Source: Sporomusa silvacetica DSM 10669
Lineage (GTDB): Bacteria; Bacillota; Negativicutes; Sporomusales; Sporomusaceae
Assembly: GCF_002257705.1 (NCBI RefSeq)
Contig: NZ_LSLK01000045.1
Coordinates: forward strand, 1 to 7,319
DNA: 7,319 nucleotides
Reading direction: 5' to 3'
Shown: positions 5,877-7,319 of the stretch, piece after piece
Position numbering within the stretch: the stretch's first letter is position 1
Layout: each line of letters begins with the position of its first letter
Position numbers and translations under genes: made by a program
Notes under the pieces: generated by a model
Database searches by the model: none
What the model was told of the DNA's origin: nothing
Seen by the model: only the letters and a program-made list of their open reading frames with translations

Positions 5877-5911
5877 CTTTTGGGCGTTATAACACTAATT
5901 AACGTTATCCA
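5833..5911. repeat. Repeated TAACGTTA palindromes before the peptidase gene
   Basis: The octamer palindrome TAACGTTA occurs at 5836-5843 and 5900-5907, within longer similar contexts CACTAACGTTATTCCA (5833-5848) and CACTAATTAACGTTATCCA (5893-5911). A third palindrome, GTTATAAC, lies at 5886-5893. The two copies are spaced 64 bp, near six helical turns, and the second ends 24 bases before the peptidase ATG. They may be operator sites or short direct repeats left by a past insertion. Confidence 0.35.
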
Positions 5912-5935
5912 GCTATGATATAAGGATGATTTATC

Positions 5936-7110
5936 ATGTCTAATATAAACTGGGCAGAGGATTTAGATCAACTTGCTAACGAGCTTCCATTGTTGCATAA
6001 AAACCTATTTTTCAATCAAGGGAAAAAACAATTTTACACAAGTATAAGCATGCTTAAAGAACGCGTAAAGAGTATGGACAGCTATACAATAGTCATGGAA
6101 ATTGCACGAATTGTGGCAGCAATCGGTGATGCGCATACTTCGGTAGCCGTGCCGCGATACAAGCGTCTTCCTTTAGAATGTTATTGGTTTCAAGAGGGTA
6201 TTGTTATTACATCTATCCTTCCGGAATTCGAAGGCTTACTCCATAATAAAGTGGTTAAAATTGGTGAGATGAACATTGACAGAGTCGTCGAACGCTTATC
6301 AGGAATTGTGGCCCATGAGAACCAGAGCTTTTTAATGTCTCAACTTCCAGGTTATCTTATTTGTGCCGACATACTTTTTGGCCTTAATATATCGAACAAT
6401 ATTGAAAGTATAAAAGTTACACTAGAAAATCACAATAACAAGCAACGGGATGTTATCATACCTACAATAAGATACAAAGATTGGCAGACAGATGCTTTAC
6501 ATGAAAAGGGCAGATCATCTAGTGAATTGCCACTTTATAGAAAGAATAAGGATAAATATTTCTGGAGCGAATTTGATCCGATAAAAAAGCTGCTGTATAT
6601 CAACTACAATAGTTGCAGAGATATGCCAAATTGCACTGTCGAAGAGTTTTCACAGCAACTCATAAAGGATGTCCAAAGTAATGAGGACATACAAAAGATT
6701 GTCATTGATATGAGAAATAATGGTGGGGGAAATTCTGAACTTTTCAAAGGATATCTGAAATGGCTTAGCACCGATGATAGGCTGAATTGTCAGGGAAGAA
6801 TTTTTGTAATCGTGGGTAGAGATACGTTTCTTCCGCTTTGCTAAATACCTACTATTTAAAATTTAATACGCATGCTCTCTTTTTGGGAGAGCCAACAGGT
6901 GGTAAGCCAAATTGCTACGGAGAAGTAAAGTACTTATCCCTTAACAGCTCTGGACTTTATATAAGATATTCTACGAAGTATTATGAGCTTATCGATAACA
7001 ATTCCCTCCCTTCGTTTATCCCTGATGTGCGATTTGAAGTAACGTTTGCGGATTACATCAAAAATATAGACCCATGCATAGAATGGATATATCAAGAATT
7101 TGTTGAGTAG
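5936..7110 (+). pseudogene. S41-family (C-terminal processing-like) serine peptidase, frameshifted
   Basis: ATG 5936 has ribosome binding site AAGGATG (5922-5928). The first frame runs 302 codons to TAA 6842-6844. The remainder of the same protein follows in the next frame, to TAG 7108-7110. Adding one T to the TTT at 6827-6829 restores a continuous reading of about 391 codons through GRDTFSSALLNTYYLKF. The N-terminal helical part has the S41-type IGDAHTSV at 63-70, a probable PDZ-like region lies at about 88-165, and the catalytic domain begins near 215 with DMRNNGGGNSEL (258-269). The nucleophile belongs to the SS pair at 299-300, exactly at the frameshift. The likely catalytic Lys is K324 in EPTGGKP, 24-25 residues on, matching the 25-residue Ser-Lys spacing of E. 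coli Tsp. There is no signal peptide or membrane anchor, so the protein would be cytosolic. As written, the product lacks the nucleophile and is inactive, unless the base is a sequencing error or the ribosome shifts. The substrate is unknown. Confidence 0.85.
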
Positions 7111-7319
7111 GATTGATGGTGCTCTGGATTTAATAGGCGATACATAGTATCTAAATGATGGGATTTCTAGTGTTTTCGCACAGTCTGACGTTCAATGTCA
7201 TAAAGCTTAACTGTAACAAATAGGTAAATGATTAAAGACCAGAAAAATTTAGAGAAATCGTAAAAACACTTGACTTTTTAGAAGTATCCCAATAATCGAG
7301 ATGAATACCCTTTTTAGGG
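7111..7319. other. Intergenic tail with no recognisable gene
   Basis: After the peptidase stop, 209 AT-rich bases reach the window edge. I see no intact frame of useful length, no strong hairpin with a T-run, and no RNA gene. TTGACT at 7270-7275 could be a -35, but the matching -10 (TAATCG, 7293-7298) is poor. Confidence 0.5.

Noticed and set aside
5914..5919. TATGAT as a -10 for the peptidase gene
   Set aside because: Transcription would start inside the ribosome binding site, and no -35 is present at suitable spacing.
7183..7200. TGACGTTCAATGTCA hairpin as a terminator after the peptidase
   Set aside because: The stem is only about 4 bp with no T-run after it, and it lies some 75 bases from the stop codon.
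7165..7215. Minus-strand LYDIERQTVRK-like peptide as another transposase scrap
   Set aside because: It is too short and matches no family I can name. It could be chance.
7270..7298. TTGACT with a downstream TAATCG as a promoter reading out of the window
   Set aside because: The -10 matches the consensus at only two places and no gene start is visible before the window ends.
1..7319. CRISPR array, tRNA, rRNA or a toxin-antitoxin pair
   Set aside because: No regularly spaced repeats, no tRNA- or rRNA-like sequence, and no adjacent pair of small overlapping genes were found on either strand.

Overview
The window looks like accessory chromosome from a low-GC anaerobic Firmicute. The Crp/Fnr-type helix-turn-helix and the TIGR04076-like protein resemble those of Negativicutes (Pelosinus/Sporomusa type), but that placement is from memory of the families and no taxonomic marker is present. 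The layout is a few self-contained genes, each with its own start signals, separated by scraps of at least four transposase genes. No multi-gene operon is evident.

Left end (1-760): the 3' end and right terminal sequence of an IS3-family element, then a leftward DoxX-family membrane protein gene with a clear sigma-A type promoter and an imperfect dyad over its -10. A hairpin inside the IS end is well placed to stop doxX transcription. Region 816-1103 is an internal fragment of an IS1182-family transposase.

Centre (1346-3953): an intact methyl-accepting chemotaxis protein (558 aa). It is followed by a leftward transposase scrap, a Crp/Fnr regulator reduced to its C-terminal HTH, a perfect 16-bp palindrome, and a 113-aa cysteine-rich TIGR04076-like protein ending at a strong intrinsic terminator. 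The amputated regulator, the palindrome and the small gene are adjacent, so a former or present regulatory link is possible but unproven.

Right part (3954-7319): an IS6-family transposase C-terminus broken into three frames, a doubtful 75-aa hypothetical ORF, an intact EamA/DMT-type exporter with an extended -10 promoter, a decayed coding stretch, and a cytosolic S41 peptidase gene. The peptidase is otherwise full length (about 391 codons) but has an apparent one-base deletion exactly at its catalytic serine motif. The last 209 bases hold no recognisable gene.

I did not find a convincing new multi-gene system. The points most worth following are the peptidase frameshift, the Crp/Fnr remnant with the palindrome beside the TIGR04076-like gene, and the dyad over the doxX promoter.
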